Of a stretch of DNA of 10,119 nucleotides, positions 1 through 6,903 are shown in pieces. The first letter of the stretch is position 1; every line of letters starts with the position of its first letter. This stretch comes from a bacterium (GTDB lineage: Bacteria; Patescibacteriota; Microgenomatia; JAUYPR01). The DNA lies in NCBI GenBank assembly GCA_030695785.1, contig JAUYPR010000069.1, forward strand, positions 1-10,119, written 5' to 3'. The notes beneath the pieces were generated by a model. That model did no database searches and had not been told where the DNA came from. It saw only the letters and a program-made list of their open reading frames with translations. Position numbers and translations under genes: made by a program.

Positions 1-412
1 GGTTGCGCAAAAGCACGTACATCCCAAACGCCTGCACGATGCCAAGTGGAACAGTCAACAGCCGCGTATATTGGTTAATTTTCTGCCGGCCGTATTCGCC
101 TTCTTTCGACAATTCCTCGAGCTTCGGCATCACAAACGTAAGGAGCTGGAGGATAATCGACGCGTTGATGTATGGATTCAAACCGAGACTAATGATGGAG
201 AAGTTGATGAGTGTTCCGCCGGAAAAAATATCCAAGAGGCCGAGGAGCTGGTTCCCGGAAAAAAGCTCCTGCAGTGCCGCGCGATTGATCCCGGCGGCAG
301 GGATATGCGCGGCAAAGCGAAAAACCACGAGCATTGCCGCGGTAAACAGGATTTTTTGGCGAACGTCATGACTGCGCCAAGCATGTGCAAACAAAGCTTG
401 TAGTTGGTTCAT
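1..412 (-). CDS. secY: Protein translocase subunit SecY (N-terminal part, cut by window edge)
   Basis: SecY is the channel-forming subunit of the SecYEG translocon, which moves unfolded proteins through or into the cytoplasmic membrane. The frame opens with ATG at 412 and stays open to base 1, giving 137 residues. Visible are a cytoplasmic N-terminus, a first membrane helix at about residues 19-37, the plug-region signature LLDIFSGG at about 60-67, the conserved SLGLNPYINASI entering helix 2 at about 76-87, and PKLEELSKEGEYGRQKI leading into helix 3. These are typical SecY landmarks. The ATG overlaps the L15 stop as ATGA, so translation is probably coupled. SecY closing the spc block right after L15 is the standard bacterial arrangement. 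About two thirds of the protein lies beyond the left edge, so integrity cannot be judged. Confidence 0.96.
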   Translation of the reverse strand, partial: MNQLQALFAHAWRSHDVRQKILFTAAMLVVFRFAAHIPAAGINRAALQELFSGNQLLGLLDIFSGGTLINFSIISLGLNPYINASIILQLLTFVMPKLEELSKEGEYGRQKINQYTRLLTVPLGIVQAFGMYVLLRN

Positions 413-858
413 ACCCAGGCACCGCCAGCGTCCTTGACGACTTTCATTGCCTGTTTCGTTCCTGGAATCGCAACAGTGATCGGATGATCTATCGTTCCTC
501 CTACGACAATCCGAACTTGTCCATGTTTGATAACGGCGCGTGAGATCAGTCGGGCTTTCACCAACACCCCAGCCGTCACCTTTGTCTTCGAATCAAACCT
601 ATTCAATACACCCACCCGGATCGTCACGCGTCTCCCCTTCACCGTCGGATTTCCAATCCCCCGGAGGAACGGCAAACGTTTGAGCAAACGGCTGCGCCGA
701 CCGCCGCCTCCGCCAAAAAGCGGGGCAATTTTCCCTCGCGCCTTTTGCCCTTTCATCCCGCGGCCACTCGTTTTCCCTTTTCCAGATCCCTTCCCACGGC
801 CGACTCGTTTTGCCGCTCTCATCCATCCTTTTTGCCGTGGAAGTGTATCCAGTCTCAT
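409..858 (-). CDS. rplO: 50S ribosomal protein L15 (uL15)
   Basis: L15 is a late-assembling large-subunit protein that threads a basic N-terminal extension into 23S rRNA. The 149-residue product is close to the usual length. The glycine/arginine-rich extension is plain (GRGKGSGKGKTSGRGMKGQKAR, split here as residues 20-30 and 31-41), followed by the GGGGGRRS turn at about 49-56 and PFLRGIGN. The globular C-terminal part carries VLVKARLIS and the repeated V/I-rich strands. The start at 858 overlaps the S5 stop as ATGA, and its own stop overlaps secY the same way. There is no L30 gene between S5 and L15, where many bacteria have one. Confidence 0.97.
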   Translation of the reverse strand: MRLDTLPRQKGWMRAAKRVGRGKGSGKGKTSGRGMKGQKARGKIAPLFGGGGGRRSRLLKRLPFLRGIGNPTVKGRRVTIRVGVLNRFDSKTKVTAGVLVKARLISRAVIKHGQVRIVVGGTIDHPITVAIPGTKQAMKVVKDAGGAWV

Positions 859-1307
859 AGGACATCCTCCCGCAATTGTCGCAGCGCCTCAATGGTTGCG
901 TACACGTTGGACGCCTGATTTTTCGTCCCCAATCGCTTTGCCGTAATGTCGCGAATCCCCGCGGCCTCGACGACCACACGGACAGCGCCACCTGCACGAA
1001 TCCCATTTCCCTCCGAGGCCGGCTTCAAAAGAACCTTTGCTGCGCCCAATTTCAAGATCACGGTGTGTGGAATGGTCGTCCCTTTACGATGAACGGTCAC
1101 CATGCGTTTTTTTGCGTAGCTCGTCGCTTTTTGCACCGCGGCTTGAACCGTGGGTGCGTGTCCTTTTCCGACGCCAACATGGCCATTTTTGTCCCCAACG
1201 ACCGCGATAACCGAAAAACTGATCCGGTTCCCACCCTTGGTTTTTTTCGACACGCGGGAAACTTGCACCACCTTTTCCTCGAAACCGGTTGTTGTTTGTT
1301 CCATCAT
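855..1307 (-). CDS. rpsE: 30S ribosomal protein S5 (uS5)
   Basis: S5 sits at the back of the small subunit, near the mRNA entry site, and influences decoding fidelity. The 150-residue product has the N-terminal double-stranded-RNA-binding-like domain with the loop KGGNRISFSVIAVVGD (about 24-39) and NGHVGVGKGHA (about 41-51). The C-terminal domain follows with KPASEGNGIRAGGAVRVV (about 95-112) and IRDITAKRLGTKNQ. Two adjacent ATGs are possible starts. The first, at 1307, overlaps the L18 stop as TAATG and lies 12 bases after an AGGAGG, which is a little long, so the exact start is uncertain by one codon. It is followed directly by L15 through an ATGA overlap. Confidence 0.97.
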   Translation of the reverse strand: MMEQTTTGFEEKVVQVSRVSKKTKGGNRISFSVIAVVGDKNGHVGVGKGHAPTVQAAVQKATSYAKKRMVTVHRKGTTIPHTVILKLGAAKVLLKPASEGNGIRAGGAVRVVVEAAGIRDITAKRLGTKNQASNVYATIEALRQLREDVL

Positions 1308-1645
1308 TAGAATTCTAGTCCTCCTTCCCGCGCACCTTGGGCAAATGCGGCGACTCTTCCATGATACGCATATCCGCCGCGATCAAAAACAACTGCTTTG
1401 ATCTTGACCTTTTTTGCCTCTTGGGCAAACATCTTTCCGAATTCTTTCGCATCCTCCACTGCTTTTGTCGCCGATCTTTGCATTCGCCGACCCAGCAAGG
1501 TTATTCCTTGCTCATCATCAATAATTTGAACAAAGAGAGCCTTGTTAGAACGATACACCGACAAACGTGGACGGGCTTTCGTTCCGACAATGCGGCGACG
1601 GACCCGAGTGTGACGAATCATACGTCGGCTTTTGACATTCTTCAT
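1307..1645 (-). CDS. rplR: 50S ribosomal protein L18 (uL18)
   Basis: L18 binds 5S rRNA with L5 and helps anchor it in the central protuberance. The 112-residue product has a basic N-terminus (RRMIRHTRVRRRIVGT), the strand motif RPRLSVYRSNKALFVQIIDD (about 26-45), and the C-terminal signature VVFDRGGYAYHGRVAAFAQGAREGGLEF in two conserved pieces at about 85-98 and 99-112. The start at 1645 overlaps the L6 stop as ATGA and is preceded by GGAGG with six bases to the ATG. The last codons of L6 supply this ribosome-binding site. The stop overlaps S5 by one base. Confidence 0.97.
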   Translation of the reverse strand: MKNVKSRRMIRHTRVRRRIVGTKARPRLSVYRSNKALFVQIIDDEQGITLLGRRMQRSATKAVEDAKEFGKMFAQEAKKVKIKAVVFDRGGYAYHGRVAAFAQGAREGGLEF

Positions 1646-2211
1646 TTCTTTCCTCCTCCTCCCGTGGCGGCAGCTCCTGTTGCCGCTGCTTTTCCGACCT
1701 TGCGCCGGACAACCTCACCAACATAGCGAATTCCTTTCCCTTTATATGGTTCCGGCGGACGGACCTTACGGATATTTGCCGCAATCTGACCAACTAATGA
1801 TCGGTCAATTCCAGACACGCGGATCGTGTTTTCTTGCACGTGAAAGGAAATGCCATCTGGTGGCTGCACGAGTACTGGATGAGAGTAGCCGACCGATAAG
1901 CGTAACGCGCTTCCCTCAAGAGCGGCGCGGTACCCAACTCCCTGCAGCTCCAACTCTTTCGTCCATCCGTCGAGAACTCCCCGGACCATATTCGCAATCA
2001 GGGCGCGGGTCAACCCGTGGAGCGCACGCACGTCGGGAGTGTCGTTGGCTCGGCGTACAAGCACCAAACCCTCTTCCAAGGCAACCTCAATGTTGGGACG
2101 AAACGTCGTGGAAAGTTCTCCCTTTGGTCCTTTCACCAGAATGGACCGCCCGTCAATACGCACGGTCACGCTTGCTGGAATAGAAATTGGTAGTTTTCCA
2201 ATTCGGCTCAT
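1642..2211 (-). CDS. rplF: 50S ribosomal protein L6 (uL6)
   Basis: L6 lies near the sarcin-ricin loop and helix 97 of 23S rRNA at the factor-binding site. The start at 2211 gives MSRIGKLPISIP, the canonical beginning, and 189 residues. An in-frame ATG 19 codons upstream would extend into S8 with non-conserved residues and was not used. The two tandem L6 folds are visible: the first ends near residue 80, and the second begins around ELELQGVGYRAALEG (about 85-99). The C-terminal signature is VRPPEPYKGKGIRYVGEVVRRKVGKAA. A low-complexity Ala/Gly/Thr tail ending in GGGGKK follows; its codons provide the purine-rich site for L18. The gap to S8 is four bases. No strong ribosome-binding site is visible, so coupling to S8 is likely. 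Confidence 0.97.
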   Translation of the reverse strand: MSRIGKLPISIPASVTVRIDGRSILVKGPKGELSTTFRPNIEVALEEGLVLVRRANDTPDVRALHGLTRALIANMVRGVLDGWTKELELQGVGYRAALEGSALRLSVGYSHPVLVQPPDGISFHVQENTIRVSGIDRSLVGQIAANIRKVRPPEPYKGKGIRYVGEVVRRKVGKAAATGAAATGGGGKK

Positions 2212-2215
2212 GGTT

Positions 2216-2596
2216 TTACCACACTTTATATAACAACTCGCCGCCCAAATTTTGCTTGATCGCATCACGATGGGTCAGGACACCCTTTGATGTTGACACG
2301 ACCACCATGCCAATATCTTTATCGAACGCAGCCAATTTTCGCGCAGATATATAGAGATGCCGAGACGGCTTGGACAAACGCCGTATTCCGAATACTGCCG
2401 GTACTCCTTTGGCGTATTTTAAAAGAATAACCAGTTCGCCTTTTTCTTCCTTGACTGATTGGATAAACCCAGCTCCCTCGAGAATCTTTGCACTTGCCAG
2501 ACAAAGCTTCGTGGCGCGCAGGCTTATCGAGTCTTTCCGCGCCGCATACGCGTTCTTGATTCTCGTGAGCATGTCACTCAAATGATCATGTATCAT
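2216..2596 (-). CDS. rpsH: 30S ribosomal protein S8 (uS8)
   Basis: S8 binds the central domain of 16S rRNA (helix 21) early in small-subunit assembly; in E. coli it also represses the spc operon by binding its mRNA. The start at 2596 yields MIHDHLSDMLTRIKNAYAAR, the canonical S8 beginning, and 126 residues. It is preceded by AAGGAG with eight bases to the ATG and overlaps the S14 stop as TAATG. A longer in-frame start at 2713 lies inside S14 and has no family resemblance. The C-terminal rRNA-binding signature STSKGVLTHRDA (about 101-112) and the ending GGELLYKVW are present. Confidence 0.97.
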   Translation of the reverse strand: MIHDHLSDMLTRIKNAYAARKDSISLRATKLCLASAKILEGAGFIQSVKEEKGELVILLKYAKGVPAVFGIRRLSKPSRHLYISARKLAAFDKDIGMVVVSTSKGVLTHRDAIKQNLGGELLYKVW

Positions 2597-2781
2597 TAGA
2601 CGCTCTCCTTCACGATACCTGGCAGTTCCCCTAGATGCGCGAGTGAACGAAAACAAAGTCGACACAAACCGAACCGCCGGATGTATCCGCGTGACCGGCC
2701 GCATCGCATACATCGGTTGTGTTGACGAACCGAAAACTTTTGCACTCGTTTATCTTTTTCGATATTCGATTTTTTTGCCAT
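2596..2781 (-). CDS. rpsN: 30S ribosomal protein S14, zinc-binding type (uS14)
   Basis: S14 is a small-subunit head protein. This is the short zinc-ribbon form: 61 residues with Cys24, Cys27, Cys40 and Cys43 in a C-x2-C ... C-x2-C arrangement (RCMRCGR and FGLCRLCFR), and the classical C-terminal FRSLAHLGELPG. The start at 2781 gives MAKKSNIEKDKR, matching the family. The in-frame ATG eight codons upstream lies inside L5. The gap to L5 is four bases and no clear ribosome-binding site is visible. The ending KESV lacks the usual terminal Trp, a minor difference. Confidence 0.97.
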   Translation of the reverse strand: MAKKSNIEKDKRVQKFSVRQHNRCMRCGRSRGYIRRFGLCRLCFRSLAHLGELPGIVKESV

Positions 2782-2785
2782 ATGG

Positions 2786-3253
2786 TTATACTTCTGTCTT
2801 TGCAAATGGCAGACCCTGCTTTGTAAAAAATGCCCTTGCCTCGCTTGGATTTTCTGCTGTCGTCACGATCGTCATTTCCAGTCCTCGTCCACGTTCGCTT
2901 TTTTTATATTCAACCTCCGGGAAAATTGTGTAATCTTGAATACCCAACGTATAGTTCCCTTGAACATCGAAACCACTTGTTGAAACACCCCGGAAATCAC
3001 GGATGCGCGGAAGCACAATGGCCGTGAGTTTTGAGAAAAAGTCGCGCATGCGAATGCCGCGCAATGTGACTTTTAATCCAATCACATCGCCTTCGCGCGT
3101 TTTAAATGCCGCGATCGCTTTTTTCGCGCGCCGTTCAATGGGTTTCTGCCCAGAAATTCTGGTCAGTTGTTCGGTTAAAAGTGCCAATGTTTCTCCCTTG
3201 CCCGATGCACTGTCAAACCCGATATTCAATACAATTTTTTGCAACCTCGTCAT
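2786..3253 (-). CDS. rplE: 50S ribosomal protein L5 (uL5), short at the N-terminus
   Basis: L5 binds 5S rRNA and forms part of the central protuberance. The product begins MTRLQKIVLNIG, which aligns with the first core strand of L5. It then shows ISGQKPIERRAKKAIAAFK, the KVTLRGIRMRDFF segment, IVLPRIRDFRG, and NYTLGIQDYTIFPEVEY, ending in the ITIVTTA-like strand. Length is 155 residues, against about 179 for E. coli. The missing part is the N-terminal helix and the linker before the first strand. The start at 3253 overlaps the L24 stop as ATGA and is preceded by a perfect AAGGAGG with seven bases to the ATG. The upstream in-frame extension (to 3346) overlaps L24 and does not resemble an L5 N-terminus. 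The short start therefore seems genuine. Confidence 0.95.
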   Translation of the reverse strand: MTRLQKIVLNIGFDSASGKGETLALLTEQLTRISGQKPIERRAKKAIAAFKTREGDVIGLKVTLRGIRMRDFFSKLTAIVLPRIRDFRGVSTSGFDVQGNYTLGIQDYTIFPEVEYKKSERGRGLEMTIVTTAENPSEARAFFTKQGLPFAKTEV

Positions 3254-3570
3254 ACAAAAACCTCCTTGCACGCAATGCACGCCCTGCGCGCTTTCCCAAG
3301 TTCCATCACCAAACGGACTCGAACCGGTTTGTTGCATTTCGGACAAACAACCCGAACGCTCGAACGAGGAAGCGGCCTGGAAAATTCCACGATTCCTCCC
3401 ACCCGATCTCCACCCCGCATCTGACGGGCTTTTTGATGGCGCTTGTAGACATTCATTCCGCCAACCATCACCAGTCCAAGCTTCCGAAACACGCGTTCCA
3501 CCTTCCCACGTTTCCCTTTGTCTTTCCCAGACATAATTGCCACTTCATCATTTTTTTGGAGTTTGTCCAT
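3250..3570 (-). CDS. rplX: 50S ribosomal protein L24 (uL24) with C-terminal zinc ribbon
   Basis: L24 is an assembly-initiating protein near the exit tunnel. The 106-residue product opens with a KOW motif (NDEVAIMSGKDKGKRGKVERV, about 7-27), then MNVYKRHQKAR and GGIVEFSRPLPRSSV. The C-terminal part has Cys76, Cys79, Cys98 and Cys101 as CPKC and CIAC, consistent with a zinc ribbon found in many bacterial L24s. The ATG at 3570 overlaps the L14 stop as TAATG and is preceded by AAGGAGG with seven bases between. The upstream in-frame TTG at 3576 is therefore a poorer start. The final Lys-Glu-Val codons also form the ribosome-binding site of L5. Confidence 0.97.
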   Translation of the reverse strand: MDKLQKNDEVAIMSGKDKGKRGKVERVFRKLGLVMVGGMNVYKRHQKARQMRGGDRVGGIVEFSRPLPRSSVRVVCPKCNKPVRVRLVMELGKARRACIACKEVFV

Positions 3571-3938
3571 TACCAAACCTCCTTGGCCAACGAAATAATC
3601 TTCATGTATCCTTTGTCGCGCAATTCCCGCGCGACCGGACCAAACACACGCGTCCCGCGAAGATTTTTGTCAGTATCAACGAGCACAACTGCATTGTCAT
3701 CAAACCGAATGTATGACCCATCTCTCCGCCGCGTTGCTTTTCGCGTACGCACGACCACTGCTTTCACAATTTCCGCGTCTTTCACCGCACCGTATGGATC
3801 AGCTCCTTTGACAACACAGGTTGCAATATCCCCAACGTAGGCATAACGCCGTTTTGACCCGCCTTGGATATGAATCACCATCACCACTTTGGCTCCAGAG
3901 TTGTCAGCAACCTTCGCGTAGGTTCGATGTTGGATCAT
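3570..3938 (-). CDS. rplN: 50S ribosomal protein L14 (uL14)
   Basis: L14 lies at the subunit interface, forms bridges with 16S rRNA, and is the docking site for the silencing factor RsfS. The 122-residue length is exactly typical. Family signatures include the N-terminal VADNSGAKVVMVIHI (about 10-24), the central KKAVVVRTRK-like strand (here VKAVVVRTRKATRRRDGSYIR in part), the FDDNAVVLVD strand, and the ending GTRVFGPVARELRDKGYMKIISLAKEVW. The start overlaps the S17 stop as ATGA, and its stop overlaps L24 as TAATG. Confidence 0.98.
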   Translation of the reverse strand: MIQHRTYAKVADNSGAKVVMVIHIQGGSKRRYAYVGDIATCVVKGADPYGAVKDAEIVKAVVVRTRKATRRRDGSYIRFDDNAVVLVDTDKNLRGTRVFGPVARELRDKGYMKIISLAKEVW

Positions 3939-4177
3939 TTTCCCTCTCCCATGACTTCCGTCACCCGAAAGTGTTTCAGTTTTGATCTCGGACGCGTCGG
4001 GGAAAGACGCACCATAGATCCCTCTTTTGCGCCGAGCTCATCATGTGCATACACATTTGTTTTCTGACGAATAATCTTCTTATACAAAGGATGCCGTTTC
4101 CGTCGCTCGATTAAAACCACCACCATGTTTGGCGTCTTCGCGCTCACAACTTTCCCGATGATATTTTTCTTTGTCAT
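3935..4177 (-). CDS. rpsQ: 30S ribosomal protein S17 (uS17)
   Basis: S17 is a primary 16S rRNA-binding protein of OB fold. The 80-residue product shows the first strand IIGKVVSAKTPNMVVVLIERRKRHPLYKK (as GKVVSAKTPNMVVV and ERRKRHPLYKK) and the conserved end RPRSKLKHFRVTEV. The middle has the expected VYAHDELGAKEGSMVRL segment before it. The start at 4177 overlaps the L29 stop as ATGA and the stop overlaps L14 the same way. Length and order are as expected for the S10 operon. Confidence 0.96.
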   Translation of the reverse strand: MTKKNIIGKVVSAKTPNMVVVLIERRKRHPLYKKIIRQKTNVYAHDELGAKEGSMVRLSPTRPRSKLKHFRVTEVMGEGK

Positions 4178-4386
4178 GTTTGCTTTCCTTCACGCTCACG
4201 TTGTCGTAATATCGTCAGAATACGCGCCGCATCTTTACGTAAAGCTCGAACCGCATGCGTATTTTTTTCTTTGCCCGCAACAACATCCATCCTTCGTTGC
4301 GTTCGATCAATCCTTAGTGTTTTGACCATCTTGATCAACTCTTTTTCGTCTTTTATCCTCAATGCTTGACGATCACGACGCTTCAT
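4174..4386 (-). CDS. rpmC: 50S ribosomal protein L29 (uL29)
   Basis: L29 is a small two-helix protein near the polypeptide exit. The 70-residue product has a divergent first helix (IKDEKELIKMVKTL). The second helix ends in the family motif RALRKDAARILTILRQRE, the usual VRRxIARILT-like end. The start at 4386 lies inside the L16 gene, giving a 14-base overlap, with GGAGGG seven bases before the ATG. Position between L16 and S17 confirms identity. The unusually long N-terminus rich in Lys and Arg is consistent with a small basic rRNA-binding protein. Confidence 0.93.
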   Translation of the reverse strand: MKRRDRQALRIKDEKELIKMVKTLRIDRTQRRMDVVAGKEKNTHAVRALRKDAARILTILRQREREGKQT

Positions 4387-4807
4387 AGCTTGTCCCTCCG
4401 TAGCCCCGCTCCATAAAGCGGGTTTTTATCGGTAGTTTGTGTCCGGCTCGCCGCATGGCTTCACGCGCGATGTCTTTCGTCACCGCGCCCATTTCAAACA
4501 AGACCAACCCCGGTCTGACGACGGCGGCGTAATGATCTACATCGCCCTTCCCGCTTCCCATGCGCGTTTCCGCGGGTTTTTTCGTGATTGGTTTGTCGGG
4601 AAAAATGCGGATCCAAATACGGCCGCCCCGTTTCGTGTAATGCGTCATCACACGGCGCGCGGCTTCGATTTGCTTCGCGCTCACCCACGCCCTCCCTAAA
4701 GCTTTCAACCCAAACATCCCAAAGGAAACCTTTGTCCCGCGCGCGGCATTTCCTTTCCGTCGTCCGCGGAATTGTTTACGATGTTTTGTTTGTGCCGGCT
4801 GCAACAT
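4373..4807 (-). CDS. rplP: 50S ribosomal protein L16 (uL16)
   Basis: L16 helps position tRNA at the A and P sites and is a late assembly factor. The 144-residue product begins MLQPAQTKHRKQFRGR, the classic start, followed by GTKVSFGMFGLKAL and the RIWIRIFPDKPITKKPAETRMGSGKGDV region. Arg82 corresponds to the arginine that is hydroxylated in E. coli L16. VVRPGLVLFEM and AREAMRRAGHKLPIKTRF complete the fold. The gap to S3 is four bases. The 3' end overlaps L29 by 14 bases. Confidence 0.98.
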   Translation of the reverse strand: MLQPAQTKHRKQFRGRRKGNAARGTKVSFGMFGLKALGRAWVSAKQIEAARRVMTHYTKRGGRIWIRIFPDKPITKKPAETRMGSGKGDVDHYAAVVRPGLVLFEMGAVTKDIAREAMRRAGHKLPIKTRFMERGYGGTSYEAS

Positions 4808-4811
4808 CTTT

Positions 4812-5447
4812 TTATACTCCCTTTCGACACACCCATACTTTCACACCCACTGCTCCCGATTTTGTGTGCGCATCCGCTTTTGAGAAATCAATATCCGCGC
4901 GCAATGTCGCGAGTGGAATGGTGCCGAATTCCTGTTTTTGCACCCGCGCAATCTCTGCTCCACCAATGCGACCAGAAAGAATAATTCTTGCGCCAAGTGC
5001 GCCAGAACGACGTGCGCGATCAACCACTTGACTCATAACGCGCCGCGCGGGCAAACGCTTGACCAGCTGTTCCGCAGCAAATGACGCGAGCAATTTGGCA
5101 CTTAAATCCGGCTTCTCGACATGCTGAACCCGCAGGTGCACCTGTCCCGCGTCTTTCTCCCCCAATTCTTTTACCAACAGCGCGCGCAACTCCTCCAGCC
5201 CCTTCCCTCCACGACCAATCACGAGCCCCGCGCGTGACACCCACAGAATAATGTCAGTGCGATTAATCGAACGCTCAATCTCAATCCGCATAACGCCGGC
5301 CGAGGCAAGTTTTGCACGCAAAAGGTCGCGCAGACGCATATCTTGTTCCAAAATCTTACGGTACGCATGCTTATCCGCAAACCAGCGCGACGACCATGTA
5401 TACACGATCCCTAAACGAAACCCGATCGGATTGACCTTTTGTCCCAT
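4812..5447 (-). CDS. rpsC: 30S ribosomal protein S3 (uS3)
   Basis: S3 lines the mRNA entry channel and contributes to unwinding of mRNA. The start at 5447 gives MGQKVNPIGFRLGI, the canonical opening, and 211 residues; an upstream in-frame ATG at 5528 lies in L22 and is rejected. GGAGGGG precedes the ATG, with the L22 stop in between. The type II KH domain is present with the GRGGKG loop (about 78-83), followed by the C-terminal domain with KRLPARRVMSQVVDRARRSGA and GARIILSGRIGGAEIAR. The product is near the short end for S3 because the C-terminal tail after VKVWV is minimal. Confidence 0.97.
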   Translation of the reverse strand: MGQKVNPIGFRLGIVYTWSSRWFADKHAYRKILEQDMRLRDLLRAKLASAGVMRIEIERSINRTDIILWVSRAGLVIGRGGKGLEELRALLVKELGEKDAGQVHLRVQHVEKPDLSAKLLASFAAEQLVKRLPARRVMSQVVDRARRSGALGARIILSGRIGGAEIARVQKQEFGTIPLATLRADIDFSKADAHTKSGAVGVKVWVCRKGV

Positions 5448-5449
5448 AT

Positions 5450-5782
5450 TTACCCCTCCAACACCACCTTGATGTGTGCCGTGCGCTTGTGTATTGAATG
5501 TGCTGTACCGCGCGACACAGGACGCCATCGTTTCAACGTCGGTCCTTCGTTGATCACAATCGATCGCACTTTGAGCGCTTCTTTTTTCAATTTGAACGTC
5601 TTTTCCGCATCCGCCATTGCCGTTTGAATAGTTTTCGCAATTGGTTCTGCGGCTTTTTTTGGCACAAAACGCAATCGCGTAAGCATGTCCTCTGGATTCG
5701 TGATCCCACGCAACGATGCCGCAACAAAACGCAGCTTACGTGCGGACTGACGAACATTTTTTCTGGTTGAGACAACATCCAT
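5450..5782 (-). CDS. rplV: 50S ribosomal protein L22 (uL22)
   Basis: L22 reaches into the exit tunnel with a long beta-hairpin and is a site of macrolide resistance mutations. The 110-residue product has the N-terminal helix region VRQSARKLRFVAASLRG, the KKAAEPIAKTIQTAMADAE segment, and the hairpin INEGPTLKRWRPVSRGTAHSIHKRTAHI (seen as INEGPTLKRWRP and RGTAHSIHKRTAHI). It starts eight bases after S19, the widest gap in the operon. No strong ribosome-binding site is visible in that gap. A second candidate ATG is not supported by alignment. Confidence 0.97.
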   Translation of the reverse strand: MDVVSTRKNVRQSARKLRFVAASLRGITNPEDMLTRLRFVPKKAAEPIAKTIQTAMADAEKTFKLKKEALKVRSIVINEGPTLKRWRPVSRGTAHSIHKRTAHIKVVLEG

Positions 5783-5790
5783 AATAATCT

Positions 5791-6075
5791 TTAGGTTAAC
5801 CTCGCTGATTTCTCTGTCATCTTTCCATGCGAACGAAAAAGGCGTGTTGGCGCAAATTCGCCAAGCCGGTGCCCAACCATCGATTCCGAGATATAGACGG
5901 AAATAAAGTTTTTCCCATTATGCACGGTCAGCGTCACCCCCACAAATTCCGGCGGAATCGTGCTTGCCCGCCTCCATGTCTTGATAGGGTCTTTTTTGCC
6001 GCTTTGCTTTTGCGCCAGCACTTTCTTCAAAAGCTTTGCGTCCACGTATGGCCCTTTTTTCGATGAACGCGACAT
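5791..6075 (-). CDS. rpsS: 30S ribosomal protein S19 (uS19)
   Basis: S19 forms the head of the small subunit with S13 and contacts the A-site finger. The 94-residue product begins MSRSSKKGPYVDAKLLKKV and carries IKTWRRASTIPPEFVGVTLTVHNG and the highly conserved MVGHRLGEFAPTR. These are diagnostic. The start is three bases after the L2 stop, with GAGG six bases before the ATG. It is in the normal place between L2 and L22. Confidence 0.98.
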   Translation of the reverse strand: MSRSSKKGPYVDAKLLKKVLAQKQSGKKDPIKTWRRASTIPPEFVGVTLTVHNGKNFISVYISESMVGHRLGEFAPTRLFRSHGKMTEKSARLT

Positions 6076-6078
6076 ACT

Positions 6079-6903
6079 TTACCTCTTCCTCCTTTGCACG
6101 ATAAACCGATCGGTTCGGTGTATTTTCTTCCGCGTCTTTTTGCCGAGTGTTTTTTTGCCGGTCGGCGATTTTGGACTTTTCATTCCAATGCCCGAGCGAC
6201 CCTCTCCTCCGCCGTGCGGATGATGCCGCGGCGACATTGCAACACCGCGGACTGACGGCCGAATACCTCGATGGCGCATGCGCCCCGCGCTTCCAAACAC
6301 CACATTCTTCCAATCAATGTTCGACAGCTGCCCAATTGTGGCATAGCACACGAGCCTGATTTTTCTTACTTCCCCAGATGGAAGTTTGACATGCGCAAAC
6401 TCGTTTTCTTTTGCCGCAACCATTGCAGCAGTCCCTGCAGACCGCACCATTTGCCCGCCTTTACCCGGAACAAGCTCAATATTGTGGACCGGTGTTCCGA
6501 TAGGAATATGCTGCAATGGCAACGCATTCCCAGAACGAACTGGCGCTTTTTCTCCTGCGATGATTTCTTGATTCATTTCGAGTCCATCGGGCGCGAGAAT
6601 GTATCGTTTTTCTCCATCTTTGTAATGGACAAGCGCGATGTTTGCGGTTCGGTTTGGATCATATTCCACTGACACAACCTTGGCTGGGATATCCCGCTTG
6701 TCCCTGGCAAAATCAATGAGTCGGTAAAACCGTTTGTGTCGACCGCCTTTGTGGCGGACGGATATTTGCCCATGCGACCTCCCGCTGTTTTTCCCAAGGA
6801 TAGAACGCAGCCGCCGCTCATTCGTTTTCCCAGTGACAGATGGCACAAGGCCGGTCATGAATCTCCGCGATGGACTTGTTCCTCTTTGAGGTTTTGTGGG
6901 CAT
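6079..6903 (-). CDS. rplB: 50S ribosomal protein L2 (uL2)
   Basis: L2 is one of the oldest large-subunit proteins; it binds 23S domain IV and is needed for subunit association and peptidyl transfer. The 274-residue length is standard. Motifs include RSHGQISVRHKGGRHKRFYR (about 42-61), the SH3-like barrel region with VELVPGKGGQ-like IELVPGKGGQ (about 142-151), SAGTAAMV, and the loop VAMSPRHHPHGGGEGRSG (about 221-238). His228 corresponds to the conserved E. coli His229; the residue before it is His227, where Asp is the usual residue. The start overlaps the L23 stop as TAATG. The basic C-terminus ends in VQRRKR. Confidence 0.98.
   Translation of the reverse strand: MPTKPQRGTSPSRRFMTGLVPSVTGKTNERRLRSILGKNSGRSHGQISVRHKGGRHKRFYRLIDFARDKRDIPAKVVSVEYDPNRTANIALVHYKDGEKRYILAPDGLEMNQEIIAGEKAPVRSGNALPLQHIPIGTPVHNIELVPGKGGQMVRSAGTAAMVAAKENEFAHVKLPSGEVRKIRLVCYATIGQLSNIDWKNVVFGSAGRMRHRGIRPSVRGVAMSPRHHPHGGGEGRSGIGMKSPKSPTGKKTLGKKTRKKIHRTDRFIVQRRKR

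Noticed and set aside
2211..2268. Longer start for L6 (and likewise upstream in-frame ATGs of S8, L5, S3 and L23)
   Set aside because: Each extension runs back into the preceding ribosomal gene in another frame, has no family resemblance, and a conserved start is present at the shorter position.
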